Below the pieces are notes generated by a model. The model did no database searches. It saw only the letters and a program-made list of their open reading frames with translations, and was not told the origin of the DNA. The position numbers and the translations under genes were made by a program. A stretch of DNA of 40,088 bases, taken from positions 1 to 40,088 of the forward strand of contig JALWLL010000077.1 of assembly GCA_026996295.1 (NCBI GenBank). Direction: 5' to 3'. Shown here in pieces: positions 1-7,307 of the stretch. How positions within the stretch are numbered: the stretch's first letter is position 1; the number at the start of each line of letters is the position of its first letter. The stretch is from Sulfurimonas sp. (GTDB taxonomy: Bacteria > Campylobacterota > Campylobacteria > Campylobacterales > Sulfurimonadaceae).

Positions 1-31
1 AAATATCAGAAAAATATAAGTAACCATTGAG

Positions 32-37
32 TATAAT
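32..37 (+). promoter_or_regulatory. -10 box of the tRNA promoter
   Basis: A perfect TATAAT lies 35 bases upstream of the tRNA. No TTGACA-like -35 is visible at the usual distance, which is normal for Campylobacterota sigma-70 promoters. An AGCAA/TTGCT dyad lies between the box and the tRNA and may be a leader hairpin. Confidence 0.5.
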
Positions 38-72
38 TTCGCCCTACAAAGCAACAGCTTTTGCTAGAAAGT

Positions 73-149
73 GGGTCTTTAGCTCAGTTGGTTAGAGCCC
101 TCCGCTCATAACGGAGTGGTCATGTGTTCGAGTCACATAGGACCCACCA
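73..149 (+). tRNA. tRNA with CAU anticodon, probably tRNA-Ile2 (lysidine-modified)
   Basis: A complete 77-nt cloverleaf can be folded by hand: acceptor GGGTCTT/AGGACCC, D stem GCTC/GAGC, anticodon stem CTCCG/CGGAG with loop CTCATAA (anticodon CAT at 107-109), T stem ATGTG/CACAT with loop TTCGAGT, discriminator A and encoded CCA. A CAU anticodon fits elongator Met, initiator Met or Ile2. The T at position 6-7/D-arm junction (TTTAGCTCAGTTGGTTAGAGC, split by the acceptor end) and the GGTC variable loop resemble Bacillus subtilis tRNA-Ile2 as I remember it, more than tRNA-Met. The initiator is unlikely because the first acceptor pair is a normal G-C. If it is Ile2, TilS converts C34 to lysidine so that it reads AUA. 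Confidence 0.9.
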
Positions 150-215
150 CTTCATAACTTCTTTAACAATGACATTTTTAAAAATCGTAATGAGTACTTG
201 AATTGGCGGGATAAT

Positions 216-962
216 CTAAATAGTGTTAAATGTCAAGAGTCTGTACCCAACCCCATAGACACTTTCTATAGTTTTTTGAGGGAGTTTTTTTCTTAGTTTT
301 GAAACTAATTTTCTTATATTGCTTGCATTAATATTTTCGCTGTTAAGGTGATAGTGAGATACGATATCTTCATTTGAGTATATTTTACCTATATGTTTGC
401 ATAAAAGTTGCATAAATAGTATTTCGTATTTGGTTAAATAGATAACATTTTTATTATGTACAAGGTAATTATTTTTTAGATCAAAAGCATACGCATCATT
501 AAGTTGTATTTTTGTTGTGTCATGTAAACTATATGGTGTAGCATGGTAAATTTTTTTAGAAGTATTTAAAAGTACTTCTAAAAACTCTTGATAGTCTATA
601 GGTTTTTTTATAAAATACTCTATCCCAATGTTAACAAGTGCTAGAAGGTATTTGGACTCATCATGTGCTGAAAGAACAATGACTGTTTGTAAAGGGTTTG
701 TGGTATATATTGCTTTTGTTAACTCTACTCCATTGAGTTTTGGCATCTGAATATCAGAGATCACAATATCATAATATTTTGAGTGTTGTTCATGATGTTG
801 TTTGTATTTCACAAGGGCATCTTTGCCGTTTGGGGAACTATCTACATAATGAAAGAAATTTTTCAATATTTCTGTGGTGTTCTCCCGTAATTCATCATGG
901 TCTTCAACAAATAATAAACTTAAATGTTGTGTGTATGTAATTAACTCTTTAGAATTTATCAT
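216..962 (-). CDS. OmpR-like response regulator transcription factor
   Basis: This is a two-domain DNA-binding response regulator of 248 residues. The receiver domain spans about residues 12-135, with the acidic pair E20/D21, the phospho-acceptor D70 in VISDIQMP, S98 and K120 in the KKP motif. A winged-helix output domain spans about 168-244 and ends in the typical VYGVGYRL hairpin. It would take phosphate from a sensor kinase and regulate transcription. No histidine kinase lies next to it, so it is an orphan here and its signal is unknown. The ATG start has an AAAGAA ribosome site and a plausible promoter upstream. It converges on the tRNA with about 65 bases between them. Confidence 0.9.
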   Translation of the reverse strand: MINSKELITYTQHLSLLFVEDHDELRENTTEILKNFFHYVDSSPNGKDALVKYKQHHEQHSKYYDIVISDIQMPKLNGVELTKAIYTTNPLQTVIVLSAHDESKYLLALVNIGIEYFIKKPIDYQEFLEVLLNTSKKIYHATPYSLHDTTKIQLNDAYAFDLKNNYLVHNKNVIYLTKYEILFMQLLCKHIGKIYSNEDIVSHYHLNSENINASNIRKLVSKLRKKLPQKTIESVYGVGYRLLTFNTI

Positions 963-1012
963 TATTATTCTTTAAATATCAAATTAGTTTTAAGTTTTTC
1001 TTACAGTCGCTG

Positions 1013-1041
1013 AGTATAACAAGTATTGATAATTTATTCAA
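1013..1041 (-). promoter_or_regulatory. Predicted sigma-70 promoter of the response regulator
   Basis: On the minus strand TTGAAT (1041-1036) and TATACT (1018-1013) are separated by exactly 17 bases. This is one of the few places in the window with both boxes. Transcription would start near 1006, giving a leader of about 45 nt. Confidence 0.5.
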
Positions 1042-1084
1042 TAAAAGTTGGTACAATAACGCAATTTTAATTTTATGAGAAAAT

Positions 1085-1630
1085 ATGTTACGATTTTTAA
1101 GTGTATTTATTTTATTAACCTGTGTCATATACGCAGATAAGATTGATGGCAGGACAAATTTACATAATTTTGTTTATTATGAAAAATATGATGATGTATC
1201 TAGGATCTTAAAAAATGGGAATGATACAGAAGCCAAAAACTTAGCGGGCTTGACAGCGCTTCATATTGCTATCAAAAAAAGAGATCTGAAAATGGCAAAG
1301 ATACTTCTTGATAATGGAGCAGATATTGATGCTCAAGACAATCGTGGAAATACATGTCTGATTTTAGCGGTAAAGAAAAAAAATATGAAGCTTGTCAGAT
1401 TTTTGATCTTACATGGGGCTGATATTGACCTCGAAAATGATGAAGGTGTCTCTGCATTGCATCAAGCAGCATTTAGTGGTAACCCTGCTGTTGTTGAGTA
1501 TTTACTTGACTCTGGAGCGGACTATACACACAAAACAGAGGAGGGCTACACTGCTTACGACTTTGCAAAGCACAAGCACAATCTTTCTGTGATAGATGTA
1601 TTAAAATTATATGAAAAAGAGAAACAATGA
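1085..1630 (+). CDS. Secreted ankyrin-repeat protein
   Basis: This 181-residue protein has an N-terminal signal peptide with likely cleavage after IYA at residue 17. About five ankyrin repeats follow, at residues 22-52, 53-86, 87-119, 120-152 and 153-179. The consensus elements TALHIA, LLDNGADIDAQD and SALHQAA are clear. Ankyrin repeats bind proteins, and the signal peptide puts this one in the periplasm, where its partner is unknown. Its last four bases overlap the thiS start (ATGA), so the two genes are probably translated together, though no functional link is evident. A possible TACAAT -10 box lies at 1052-1057. Confidence 0.85.
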   Translation: MLRFLSVFILLTCVIYADKIDGRTNLHNFVYYEKYDDVSRILKNGNDTEAKNLAGLTALHIAIKKRDLKMAKILLDNGADIDAQDNRGNTCLILAVKKKNMKLVRFLILHGADIDLENDEGVSALHQAAFSGNPAVVEYLLDSGADYTHKTEEGYTAYDFAKHKHNLSVIDVLKLYEKEKQ

Positions 1631-1827
1631 CACTGATAATAAATGGTGAAACAAAAAACTTTACGGATAACATAACATTAATGGAGCTTTTAAAAGAGTT
1701 ATCATTAGAGGGAAAAGTTATGGCAGCAGCTGTTAATATGGAAATTGTGAAACAAGACAATTGGGGTAGCTATGAGCTGAAAAATGGTGATAAGCTGGAA
1801 CTTCTTGACTTCGTCGGTGGTGGTTGA
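1627..1827 (+). CDS. thiS: ThiS sulfur-carrier protein for thiamine synthesis
   Basis: This is a 66-residue beta-grasp (ubiquitin-like) protein that starts with TLIINGE and ends in FVGGG. In the ThiS family the C-terminal Gly-Gly is adenylated by ThiF and turned into a thiocarboxylate, which donates sulfur to the thiazole ring made by ThiG. MoaD also ends in Gly-Gly, but the short length, N-terminal NGE and LLDFVGGG tail fit ThiS better. The usual partners thiF, thiG and thiH are not in the window. Its ATG lies inside the end of the ankyrin gene with AAAGAGA upstream. Its stop codon directly abuts the stop of the convergent acpS. Confidence 0.88.
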   Translation: MTLIINGETKNFTDNITLMELLKELSLEGKVMAAAVNMEIVKQDNWGSYELKNGDKLELLDFVGGG

Positions 1828-2178
1828 TTAGCTCGTTTGTATCGCTACGACGGCTATGGCATACTCTCCATCATGTGTTATGGAAGTGCTTGTGTTTGTA
1901 ATGTTAAACTTCTCAAGTAGGTGGTGAGCAAGTTTGATTTGAGGTGCACCTTTATGTGTTTTGGATATTTCTATATCGTGAAACGCACATTCAGCTCCGA
2001 TGCCCGTTCCAAGAGCTTTGGCACATGCTTCTTTTACAGCCCAAAATCCAGCCGCAGTCTTATGGTTTTTTACAAGTCTTATTTCATCATCTGAGAGAAA
2101 TTTTTGGAGTCCTCTCTCGCCAAAGCGCTCTATAAAGCGCTCTATACGAGAGGTTTTTACAAGGTCTATACCAATCAT
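1828..2178 (-). CDS. acpS: Holo-[acyl-carrier-protein] synthase
   Basis: AcpS transfers 4'-phosphopantetheine from coenzyme A to the serine of apo-ACP and so activates the fatty-acid carrier. The 116-residue length is normal for the trimeric AcpS type. MIGIDLV at the N-terminus carries the metal-binding Asp, and FWAVKEACAKALGTG at about residues 45-59 carries the conserved Glu/Lys of the active site. The gene begins one base after the fliL stop codon, so it is the second gene of a fliL-acpS unit, a pairing I recall from Campylobacter. It converges on thiS with no spacer. Confidence 0.95.
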   Translation of the reverse strand: MIGIDLVKTSRIERFIERFGERGLQKFLSDDEIRLVKNHKTAAGFWAVKEACAKALGTGIGAECAFHDIEISKTHKGAPQIKLAHHLLEKFNITNTSTSITHDGEYAIAVVAIQTS

Positions 2179-2736
2179 CTACTGAATTACAAATTCTGTA
2201 AAGTAGATACCTTTGATTTGACCATCAGAGATCATGGCATTGAGTGTGTCCATAATTTGATCAGAAACTTTTTGTTTCCCTTTTTTGGAAGAGATCTCCT
2301 CTAAAGTTTTGGAAGTAAGTATTCTAATGATCCTGTCTCTTAATACCGGAGATTTGTTATCAAGTTCCAAGCTTAACTCTTCACCCTCTAACTCTAAAGA
2401 CATAGTTACTTTTAAGTAGCGACGACCCGCGTCACTTTTAAGATTTACCGTGAACGTATCTAGCGGGTATAAGATACCTATGTCGCTTAATTGACGAGAG
2501 TCGTTATAGCTAGATCCTGATGAGCTTCTATGTTGTTTTGATACACTTCTCTCTTTTGCCTGAGGTGCATTGTTTACTTGAGCAGCTTCATCATCTCCAC
2601 CCATAAGCAGTACCGCTACTACAGCACCAATGATGATGATTAAGATAAGAACAACAATGATAATAATCATTAACATATTACTAGATTTTTTTTCTGCCGG
2701 CGCACTGTTTTCTTCTGTGCTTTCTTCTTCAGCCAT
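2179..2736 (-). CDS. fliL: Flagellar basal-body protein FliL
   Basis: FliL is an inner-membrane protein that surrounds the flagellar stator and supports torque. This 185-residue copy has an acidic cytoplasmic N-terminus, one membrane helix at about residues 20-46, a Ser-rich linker at about 60-80 and a periplasmic domain containing YPLDTFTVNL and YLKVTMSLEL, both typical of FliL. The C-terminus (GIYFTEFVIQ) also fits. It is the only flagellar gene in the window. The ATG has AAAGGGA upstream and an extended -10 promoter close by. Confidence 0.93.
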   Translation of the reverse strand: MAEEESTEENSAPAEKKSSNMLMIIIIVVLILIIIIGAVVAVLLMGGDDEAAQVNNAPQAKERSVSKQHRSSSGSSYNDSRQLSDIGILYPLDTFTVNLKSDAGRRYLKVTMSLELEGEELSLELDNKSPVLRDRIIRILTSKTLEEISSKKGKQKVSDQIMDTLNAMISDGQIKGIYFTEFVIQ

Positions 2737-2765
2737 GCCCGTCCCTTTACGTTATAATTTTTGTT

Positions 2766-2774
2766 AGTATATCA
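2766..2774 (-). promoter_or_regulatory. Extended -10 promoter of fliL-acpS
   Basis: On the minus strand the sequence reads TGATATACT, that is TGn followed by TATACT. The predicted transcript starts about 23 bases before the fliL ATG. No GG-N10-GC sigma-54 element is seen, so this flagellar gene appears to be under the housekeeping sigma factor. Confidence 0.5.
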
Positions 2775-2797
2775 CAATTTTATAAAATTTTGTAGTA

Positions 2798-3445
2798 TTA
2801 ACTTTCCTTTGCCAAATCTTTTAAAGGTAAAAATTCATAAGTATCAGCGTTATAGTAGTCGATCTTGCCTGTTTCAATGTCATAATGCCAACCGTGAATA
2901 TGTAAAGAACCATCTTCAAAACGTTTTTGTACATTAGGATATGTTAGAATGTTCTCTATCTGTTTTACTACAGATAACTTCTCGGTTAAGCGTAAAAGTT
3001 CTTCTTTGGGAGCATCTGCTCCTAAGCTGAGTATGGCAGAGGTTTTAGCACTTTGTCCAAGTTCAAGCCACTTTTTTGTATGGATAAGTGAGGGATCATT
3101 GATCGGCTCATAAAGGCTTTTGCAGGCTCCACAATGAGTATGACCACAGATGATGATCTCCTTAATATTGAGAACACTTACGGCATATTCGATCCCGGAG
3201 GCTGTTGCATGATAGTCTTCATCTGGTTTGTACGGAGGCACAAGATTGCCAACGTTTCTAAGAACAAAAAGATCACCGGGATTGGTTTGAACCATCAAAT
3301 CGGGGATCACTCTTGAATCAGAACACCCAATAAACAAAGCTTTTGGAGATTGACCGTTTTTTACAAGATCGAGTAAGGATTCTTGATTTTTTTTGAAATA
3401 CTGTCTAAAAAGCTTATTGCCCTCTGCATACTCTTTCATATTCAT
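2798..3445 (-). CDS. can: Beta-class carbonic anhydrase
   Basis: The enzyme interconverts CO2 and bicarbonate using zinc. The zinc ligands and catalytic dyad are visible: in the longer reading frame C45, D47 and R49 in GCSDSRVIPDL, and H106 and C109 in GHTHCGAC. The frame stays open to a TTG at 3457, but I place the start at the ATG at 3445 because GGAG lies 6 bases upstream of it; this gives 215 residues. In an autotrophic relative it would supply bicarbonate for CO2 fixation, which is inference. The gene follows the small unknown gene by 17 bases and probably shares its promoter. Confidence 0.93.
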   Translation of the reverse strand: MNMKEYAEGNKLFRQYFKKNQESLLDLVKNGQSPKALFIGCSDSRVIPDLMVQTNPGDLFVLRNVGNLVPPYKPDEDYHATASGIEYAVSVLNIKEIIICGHTHCGACKSLYEPINDPSLIHTKKWLELGQSAKTSAILSLGADAPKEELLRLTEKLSVVKQIENILTYPNVQKRFEDGSLHIHGWHYDIETGKIDYYNADTYEFLPLKDLAKES

Positions 3446-3462
3446 TTTTTGCTCCAAATATT

Positions 3463-3723
3463 TTAATCACACTCTGTAATTTCAAGTGATTTCATAATCT
3501 CTTCAAATATAGCCCCTGCTTCACGGTCCATATCGTCATGATATTCTACAACCAGCACTTCACGCCCGTTTGAGATGCTACAAGTGTAAGTCTCCGGTTG
3601 CATTTTATGCTCTTTAGTAATTTTTTCTATACATGAATGAACTCTGTTTTTTTCCTCTTCACTCTCATAAGCTAATGATAATTTTGAAAACCTTTCTTCA
3701 CTTCTAAACTCAGCGTCAATCAT
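3463..3723 (-). CDS. Small acidic protein of unknown function
   Basis: I do not recognise this 86-residue protein. It is acidic and hydrophilic with no signal peptide or membrane helix, and has three cysteines spread along the chain (one near residue 31, one near 48, one next to last). The likely fold is short alpha/beta: a helix at about 20-37, beta strands around TYTCSIS and EVLVVEYH, and a C-terminal helix. The ATG has a strong AAAGGA site and a TATAAT box upstream. It sits 17 bases ahead of the carbonic anhydrase gene, so co-transcription is likely, but that does not establish its role. Confidence 0.75.
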   Translation of the reverse strand: MIDAEFRSEERFSKLSLAYESEEEKNRVHSCIEKITKEHKMQPETYTCSISNGREVLVVEYHDDMDREAGAIFEEIMKSLEITECD

Positions 3724-3753
3724 CTAATTCCTTTAATTGTTACATGTTTGCAG

Positions 3754-3759
3754 ATTATA
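3754..3759 (-). promoter_or_regulatory. -10 box for the small unknown gene and carbonic anhydrase
   Basis: TATAAT on the minus strand, 31 bases before the ATG at 3723. Immediately upstream (3759-3772) is a short dyad, ACAAT-N4-ATTGT, placed where a regulator could bind. The -35 is poor. Confidence 0.45.
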
Positions 3760-3797
3760 CAATTTATATTGTAAACATTCTTTGAATAAGGCTGAAA

Positions 3798-5144
3798 TTA
3801 GTACCATTCTAAAAGTTTTGTTACTTCATCAACTATAAAAGTTTTAATATTGGTTTTCTCCAATGGTTTTTTTGCTAAAAGAACTTTTTTGATATTTTGC
3901 ATTTTCGCTTCTTTGAGTCTTACATCTGTAGCATATACCTCTCTGACATCACCGACAAGAGAAACTTCTCCTATGAAAATTGTTTCTTTTGAGATCGCAC
4001 GATCGCGAAAACTGCTTATGATTGCTGCAAGTATGGCAAGATCAGCAGCAGTTTCTGTGATCTTAATGCCTCCGGTTATATTTATGAATACATCATACCC
4101 CGAAAGAGGTATTTCAAGTTTACGCTCAAGAAGTGCTAAAAGCATATTGAGGCGGTTATTATCAAAACCTGTAGCTTGCCTTTTTGAGTTCGGGGTGTGT
4201 GATTCTGAAACAAGAGCCTGAACTTCCAGGATTATAGGGCGAGAGCCCTCCATCACAACAGTAAGGGCGGAACCCGGTTGTTCAGAGTTTCGGTTAAAAA
4301 ATCTTGAGGCGATGTCGGTTGCAGAGATCAAACCGTCACTCCTCATCTCAAAAACACCGATCTCGCTTGTAGGCCCGAAACGATTTTTAAACCCTCGAAG
4401 TATTCTAAGCTCTTGAGAAGAGTCTCCCTCGAAGTATAAGACGGTATCAACCATATGCTCCAAGACTCTTGGCCCTGCAATGGAGCCTTCTTTGGTAATA
4501 TGACCGATAATGAAAATAGCGATCTCTTTTTCTTTGGCTATGCGCATAAGCTCAAAAGTGATCTGTCTTACCTGTGTGACGGAACCGGGTGCAGATGTAA
4601 TGTTCTCAGAATAAATGGTTTGAATAGAATCTATAATAAGAAAATCATACGCCCTGTGTTCAAGTTCGACCAATATCTGCTCGAGCCGTATTTCACTCAG
4701 CAGGTAAAGGCTGTCGTGGTTTGATCCAAGTCTGTTCGCACGAAGTTTTATTTGCCCGCTTGATTCTTCACCACTGACATAGAGCACATCTTTGCCACTT
4801 GAAGCTATGTTTGAGCCAACTTTGAGAAGCAGTGTTGACTTTCCAACACCTGGGCTTCCCCCGATAAGAGTAAGTGAACCCGGAACAATACCGCCACCAA
4901 GAACCATATCAAGTTCATCATCAAGTGAGCTATATCTATATACTTCATTTTCTATGATCTCATTGATACTTACAGCTTTTGCAGAAGATGATGTTGCAGA
5001 TTTTGTTTGTTTTATCACCTCCTGTTGATGTTCATTGAGTTCTGTAAAACTGTCCCATGAACCACAGTTTGTACATTTACCCATCCATTTAGGAGTCGTT
5101 AGTCCACAGTTTTGACACTCAAAAAGTACTTTTTTCTTAGCCAT
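3798..5144 (-). CDS. radA: DNA repair protein RadA (Sms)
   Basis: RadA is a RecA-like ATPase that drives branch migration in recombinational repair. In this 448-residue protein a four-Cys zinc finger (C10, C13, C24, C27) leads into a RecA core with Walker A GGSPGVGKST (95-104), Walker B FLIIDS (168-173) and the RadA-specific KNRFG motif (253-257). The C-terminal part, from about residue 290, is the Lon-protease-like domain without protease function. Length and order match the family. It lies downstream of ftsY on the same strand, but a strong hairpin and its own -10 box separate them, so it is probably transcribed on its own. AAGG precedes the ATG. Confidence 0.97.
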   Translation of the reverse strand: MAKKKVLFECQNCGLTTPKWMGKCTNCGSWDSFTELNEHQQEVIKQTKSATSSSAKAVSINEIIENEVYRYSSLDDELDMVLGGGIVPGSLTLIGGSPGVGKSTLLLKVGSNIASSGKDVLYVSGEESSGQIKLRANRLGSNHDSLYLLSEIRLEQILVELEHRAYDFLIIDSIQTIYSENITSAPGSVTQVRQITFELMRIAKEKEIAIFIIGHITKEGSIAGPRVLEHMVDTVLYFEGDSSQELRILRGFKNRFGPTSEIGVFEMRSDGLISATDIASRFFNRNSEQPGSALTVVMEGSRPIILEVQALVSESHTPNSKRQATGFDNNRLNMLLALLERKLEIPLSGYDVFINITGGIKITETAADLAILAAIISSFRDRAISKETIFIGEVSLVGDVREVYATDVRLKEAKMQNIKKVLLAKKPLEKTNIKTFIVDEVTKLLEWY

Positions 5145-5173
5145 GAAAATCGCCTTGTTAGTAATAATGACGT

Positions 5174-5179
5174 ATTATA
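5174..5179 (-). promoter_or_regulatory. -10 box of radA
   Basis: A perfect TATAAT on the minus strand, 29 bases before the radA ATG and downstream of the ftsY-radA hairpin. No convincing -35 is present. Confidence 0.5.
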
Positions 5180-5200
5180 GAGAATAAAAAGATAGTAAAG

Positions 5201-5229
5201 GATAAATATGACAAAGTGTCATATTTATC
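5201..5229 (-). terminator. Strong hairpin after ftsY, probable terminator
   Basis: A perfect 13-base inverted repeat (GATAAATATGACA and its complement) with a 3-base loop, 9 bases past the ftsY stop. The U-run is not directly attached; the minus strand reads CTTTACTATCTTTTTATT after the stem. It would end the ftsY transcript or process the mRNA between ftsY and radA. Confidence 0.55.
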
Positions 5230-5237
5230 TTGAAAGT

Positions 5238-6128
5238 TTATGCTTGGGAGTTTTGTTCCTCTTCAAATATGGCATCAAGAAGTCCCTCAACAAACTCGTA
5301 TTTGTCAAAAGGTGTGAGATTCTCGGGCTGTTCACCTGTTCCAACATACAAGATAGGCAGTTCCAACGCATAGGCAATTGAGAAGATACTTCCCCCTTTT
5401 GCCGTTCCATCAAGCTTAGTGATAATGATGCCGTCGATCCCTATCATCTCGTTAAATGCTTTGGCTTGTGCAATAGCAGAATTTCCCTGTGTTCCATCAA
5501 CAATCAAAATGGTTCTATGTGGTGCCCCTTCATGTGCTTTTGCACAGATACGGTTGATCTTTTTGAGCTCATTTGCAAGATTTGTTTGTGTATGCAAACG
5601 ACCTGCCGTATCGATGATGACATTATCATACCCTTTGGATTTTGCAGATTCTATGGTGTCATAAGCAACTGCAGAAGAATCATGTCCCTGTTTTGAGGAT
5701 ATGATGGGAATATCAAGTTTCTTTGCCCAAAGAGTCAGTTGTTCTATCGCCGCGGCACGAAAGGTATCTCCTGCACCAAGAACAACTTTTTTACCCTCAC
5801 TTTTATAGCGGGCAGCCAGCTTTGAGATGGTCGTTGTTTTTCCTGCACCGTTGACTCCAACGATGAGTTCCACAAAGGGAGCAGTATAGTCTGGCTCTTT
5901 GTATGATGTATAAGCCAGAGTTGCCAAGAGTTTTGAGCGAAGGATATCTCTTGTGATCTTTTCTTGGTAGATCTCATTGAGAATGATTTCAACAAGGGCA
6001 TATTCAACATCAGCCTCGAGTAAAATATCTTCAAGTTCATCTTTAGTTATGGTTATCTTTTTTTTGGGTGCGACCGTTTTGATCGCATCTACGGTCTTTT
6101 GAAGTGATTTTTTTATAAATCCAAACAT
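5238..6128 (-). CDS. ftsY: Signal-recognition-particle receptor FtsY
   Basis: FtsY is the membrane-associated GTPase that docks SRP-bound ribosomes at the Sec translocon. The NG domain is complete: G1 [10 protein letters not shown] (91-100), G2 DTFRAAA (121-127), G3 DTAGR (173-177), G4 TKLD (237-240) and closing [12 protein letters not shown] (about 263-274). At 296 residues it lacks the long acidic A domain of the E. coli protein; only a short basic N-terminus remains, as in many compact FtsY proteins. It lies 4 bases after the thioredoxin-fold lipoprotein gene, so the two form one unit. Confidence 0.96.
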   Translation of the reverse strand: MFGFIKKSLQKTVDAIKTVAPKKKITITKDELEDILLEADVEYALVEIILNEIYQEKITRDILRSKLLATLAYTSYKEPDYTAPFVELIVGVNGAGKTTTISKLAARYKSEGKKVVLGAGDTFRAAAIEQLTLWAKKLDIPIISSKQGHDSSAVAYDTIESAKSKGYDNVIIDTAGRLHTQTNLANELKKINRICAKAHEGAPHRTILIVDGTQGNSAIAQAKAFNEMIGIDGIIITKLDGTAKGGSIFSIAYALELPILYVGTGEQPENLTPFDKYEFVEGLLDAIFEEEQNSQA

Positions 6129-6132
6129 AAAC

Positions 6133-6696
6133 CTATTTTCCTAAAGCTTTTTTGATGTCACTTTCAACAAATTCTTCTTGTATAGCACCTACATAGTGGT
6201 TGATAAGTACACCATCTTTATACATTGCCAAAATAGGGATAGGAAATCTATCCCCAAGTCTCAACGAAGATGCTACTGCATCTACAAAGCGTCTGTTTTC
6301 AGCAGAGTTGACAATAGTATAAGTAGCATGATATTTTTTTGCGAACTCTTGAAGTTTTGCATTTTCAATGTTGTCTTCTACGGTAGCACCGATAACTATC
6401 AGGTCATCTTTGTATTTATCCTGTAAAGAGCTTAAATGTGCTGCAGAAGCTTGACACGGTGGGCACCATGTAGCAAAAATATCGAAAATCACTACTTTAC
6501 CTTCTGCACCCTCTAAAAGAAAGTTATTAACCTCTTTTGTGACAGTGTATTGTTTGTTTTCGAGTGATGTAAGTACATACTTGTTCGTAGCGATAATACT
6601 GTTTGCATCCTCACTTGCTTGCGTTTTATCACTCGAGCATCCCTGGATTATGAACATAAAAGCGACTAACGCGGGAAAAATTGATGTTTTTAACAT
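6133..6696 (-). CDS. TlpA-like thioredoxin-fold lipoprotein
   Basis: This 187-residue protein has a lipoprotein signal with lipobox IQGC (Cys20), so it should be lipid-anchored and face the periplasm. A TlpA/ResA-type thioredoxin domain follows, with active site WCPPC (77-81) and a cis-Pro region around RFPIP. Such proteins reduce or exchange disulfides, often in cytochrome c maturation, but the substrate here is not evident from the neighbours. It is the first gene of a unit with ftsY. The ATG has AAGG upstream and a TATAAT box at 6734-6729. Confidence 0.9.
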   Translation of the reverse strand: MLKTSIFPALVAFMFIIQGCSSDKTQASEDANSIIATNKYVLTSLENKQYTVTKEVNNFLLEGAEGKVVIFDIFATWCPPCQASAAHLSSLQDKYKDDLIVIGATVEDNIENAKLQEFAKKYHATYTIVNSAENRRFVDAVASSLRLGDRFPIPILAMYKDGVLINHYVGAIQEEFVESDIKKALGK

Positions 6697-6728
6697 ATAA
6701 ATACCTTTTTTTTTGTAGAATATGCGAA

Positions 6729-6734
6729 ATTATA
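6729..6734 (-). promoter_or_regulatory. -10 box for the lipoprotein-ftsY unit
   Basis: A TATAAT on the minus strand in the 54-base gap between divergent genes, giving a leader of about 25 nt. A TATAAA just beyond it on the plus strand is too close to the next ATG to be a confident promoter for that gene. Confidence 0.4.
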
Positions 6735-6750
6735 GCTATAAAGATTTTAG

Positions 6751-7305
6751 ATGCCTCTTACAAAAACGATATTTAGGAAAAATTGTCTCGATAAAATCAA
6801 AAACAGAGTCAAACACAACAAATATTACATGGACGCAAAACTGAACTTGCGTTTACAGCGAGAACTGAAAGGGATAAAAAATAAAAAAATACTGTTTTAT
6901 TATCCGTTACCTTTTGAAGCAAATGTATTAAAAACTTTACAAATAATGAGACAGAATTGTGATATATATATCCCCTTTATGGAAGGCGAAAGTTTTAAAA
7001 TGGTACCATTTAGGTTACCGCTAAAAGAGAAAAAATTTGGTATTTTTGAAGCGGGAAATACATATAGAAAATTAGAAAAAATTGATATAGCCATAGTTCC
7101 AGCGGTTGGGGTAGATGGTAATTTACAAAGAGTTGGTTTTGGAAAGGGGATGTATGATCGTTTCTTTGCAAAGTTAAAAAAGAGACCTTATACTATTTTT
7201 GTTCAATCAGAACTTTGTTATACGAAAAAATTTATTTGTGACTCATATGATGTCTCATGTGATTTGCTACTTACACCAAAGGTTAGGCTAGAAAAGAGGA
7301 TTTAA
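6751..7305 (+). CDS. 5-formyltetrahydrofolate cyclo-ligase
   Basis: This enzyme uses ATP to turn 5-formyl-THF into 5,10-methenyl-THF, recycling an inhibitory folate. The signature loop RVGFGKGMYDRF (127-138) matches the family GxGxGxYDR pattern, and VPAVGVD (117-122) and a basic N-terminus (RKN) also fit. At 184 residues the length is normal. The N-terminal half is unusually Lys-rich (KNKKILF and similar), but the domain is complete. It ends 2 bases before the RNase Y start, so the two are co-transcribed. In E. coli the gene is called fau/ygfA. Confidence 0.92.
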   Translation: MPLTKTIFRKNCLDKIKNRVKHNKYYMDAKLNLRLQRELKGIKNKKILFYYPLPFEANVLKTLQIMRQNCDIYIPFMEGESFKMVPFRLPLKEKKFGIFEAGNTYRKLEKIDIAIVPAVGVDGNLQRVGFGKGMYDRFFAKLKKRPYTIFVQSELCYTKKFICDSYDVSCDLLLTPKVRLEKRI

Positions 7306-7307
7306 AG

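Noticed and set aside
1627-1827. MoaD instead of ThiS
   Set aside because: Both end in Gly-Gly, but the length of 66 and the NGE start fit ThiS, and no molybdopterin gene is nearby.
2737-2797. Sigma-54 promoter for fliL
   Set aside because: No GG/GC pair at -24/-12 spacing; an extended -10 box is present instead.
3446-3457. Longer carbonic anhydrase starting at TTG 3457
   Set aside because: The ATG at 3445 has GGAG at 6 bases, and the TTG itself overlaps that ribosome site.
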